From: JBOFDK01 sp051656485
GTDB taxonomy: Bacteria > Bacillota > Clostridia > Lachnospirales > Cellulosilyticaceae
DNA: 13,484 nucleotides
Assembly: GCA_051656485.1 (NCBI GenBank)
Contig: JBOGBZ010000156.1
Location: forward strand, 1-13,484
Direction of reading: 5' to 3'
Each line of letters opens with the position of its first letter. Positions within the stretch are counted from its first letter, which is position 1. A program made the position numbers and the translations under genes. Below the pieces are notes generated by a model. The model was not told where the DNA came from, searched no databases, and was given only the letters and a program-made list of their open reading frames with translations. Shown here in pieces: positions 13,352 to 13,484 of the stretch.

Positions 13352-13484
13352 TCAACTTTCCCACTGTAAATCTTTAAACAATGCTTTGATAAATATAGCC
13401 TGTGAATCAATCCATTGAACAAGTTGACTTCTTAGTGTTTCTTTTGCAATGACATCCTCGGTATTAACGTGCTCAACAAATAAG
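13352..13484 (-). CDS. C-terminal end of a convergent gene (partial, cut by window edge)
   Basis: On the minus strand the frame is open from the right edge for 43 codons and ends at a TGA (13354-13352). The peptide ends IFIKALFKDLQWES and is a plausible protein C-terminus. The stop lies only 5 bases from the DUF1847 stop, so the genes are convergent. Nothing in this short piece identifies the family, and the open frame is short enough to be chance. Confidence 0.5.
   Translation of the reverse strand, partial: LFVEHVNTEDVIAKETLRSQLVQWIDSQAIFIKALFKDLQWES

Overview
The window looks like a chromosomal stretch from an AT-rich, Gram-positive anaerobe of the Clostridia. Signs are strong AGGAGG-type ribosome binding sites, low-GC coding sequence, a BclA-like collagen-repeat surface protein, an AgrA/AgrC-like two-component system, GltS, DUF1847 and DUF2087 families. 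Lachnospirales (a Cellulosilyticum-like genome) is my guess from general resemblance and is not shown by the sequence.

Layout. (1) 1-1103: the 3' part of a collagen-like gene (GPT/GDT triplets plus a C-terminal globular head), followed by a hairpin. (2) 1189-6879: a signalling and transport block. A LytTR response regulator overlaps a GHKL histidine kinase. After a gap holding two direct 12-bp repeats 21 bp apart (a likely LytTR binding site) come two overlapping ABC exporter half-genes that probably form a heterodimer. No precursor peptide is visible, so the signal and cargo are unknown. (3) 6947-7362: a compact locus that looks like a type I toxin-antitoxin module. A 61-residue membrane peptide is on the minus strand behind a structured leader. 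A convergent short RNA of about 125 nt on the plus strand has its own extended -10 promoter, and its terminator lies inside the 3' end of the peptide gene. (4) 7496-7960: an XRE-family regulator, then about 600 bases without a recognised gene, holding a long imperfect palindrome (8054-8226) and a candidate very short RNA (promoter 8303-8330, perfect 17-bp terminator hairpin 8360-8399). (5) 8559-9712: a zinc-finger/HTH/DUF2087 regulator and a 101-residue protein of unknown function. (6) 9763-10965, minus strand: gltS, a sodium/glutamate symporter, with a GntR-type palindrome upstream. (7) 11222-11725: a lipoprotein with an FMN-binding-like domain. (8) 11901-13346: a TauE/SafE permease and a DUF1847 protein, co-transcribed from a good promoter. 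(9) 13352-13484, minus strand: the tail of a convergent gene cut by the window edge.

How they work together: the kinase probably senses an extracellular ligand at the membrane and phosphorylates the regulator, which binds the direct repeats and switches on the exporter pair. The rest are independent transcription units separated by terminators. The most novel-looking item is the small convergent toxin/antisense-RNA locus, whose peptide I do not recognise as a member of a named type I toxin family.
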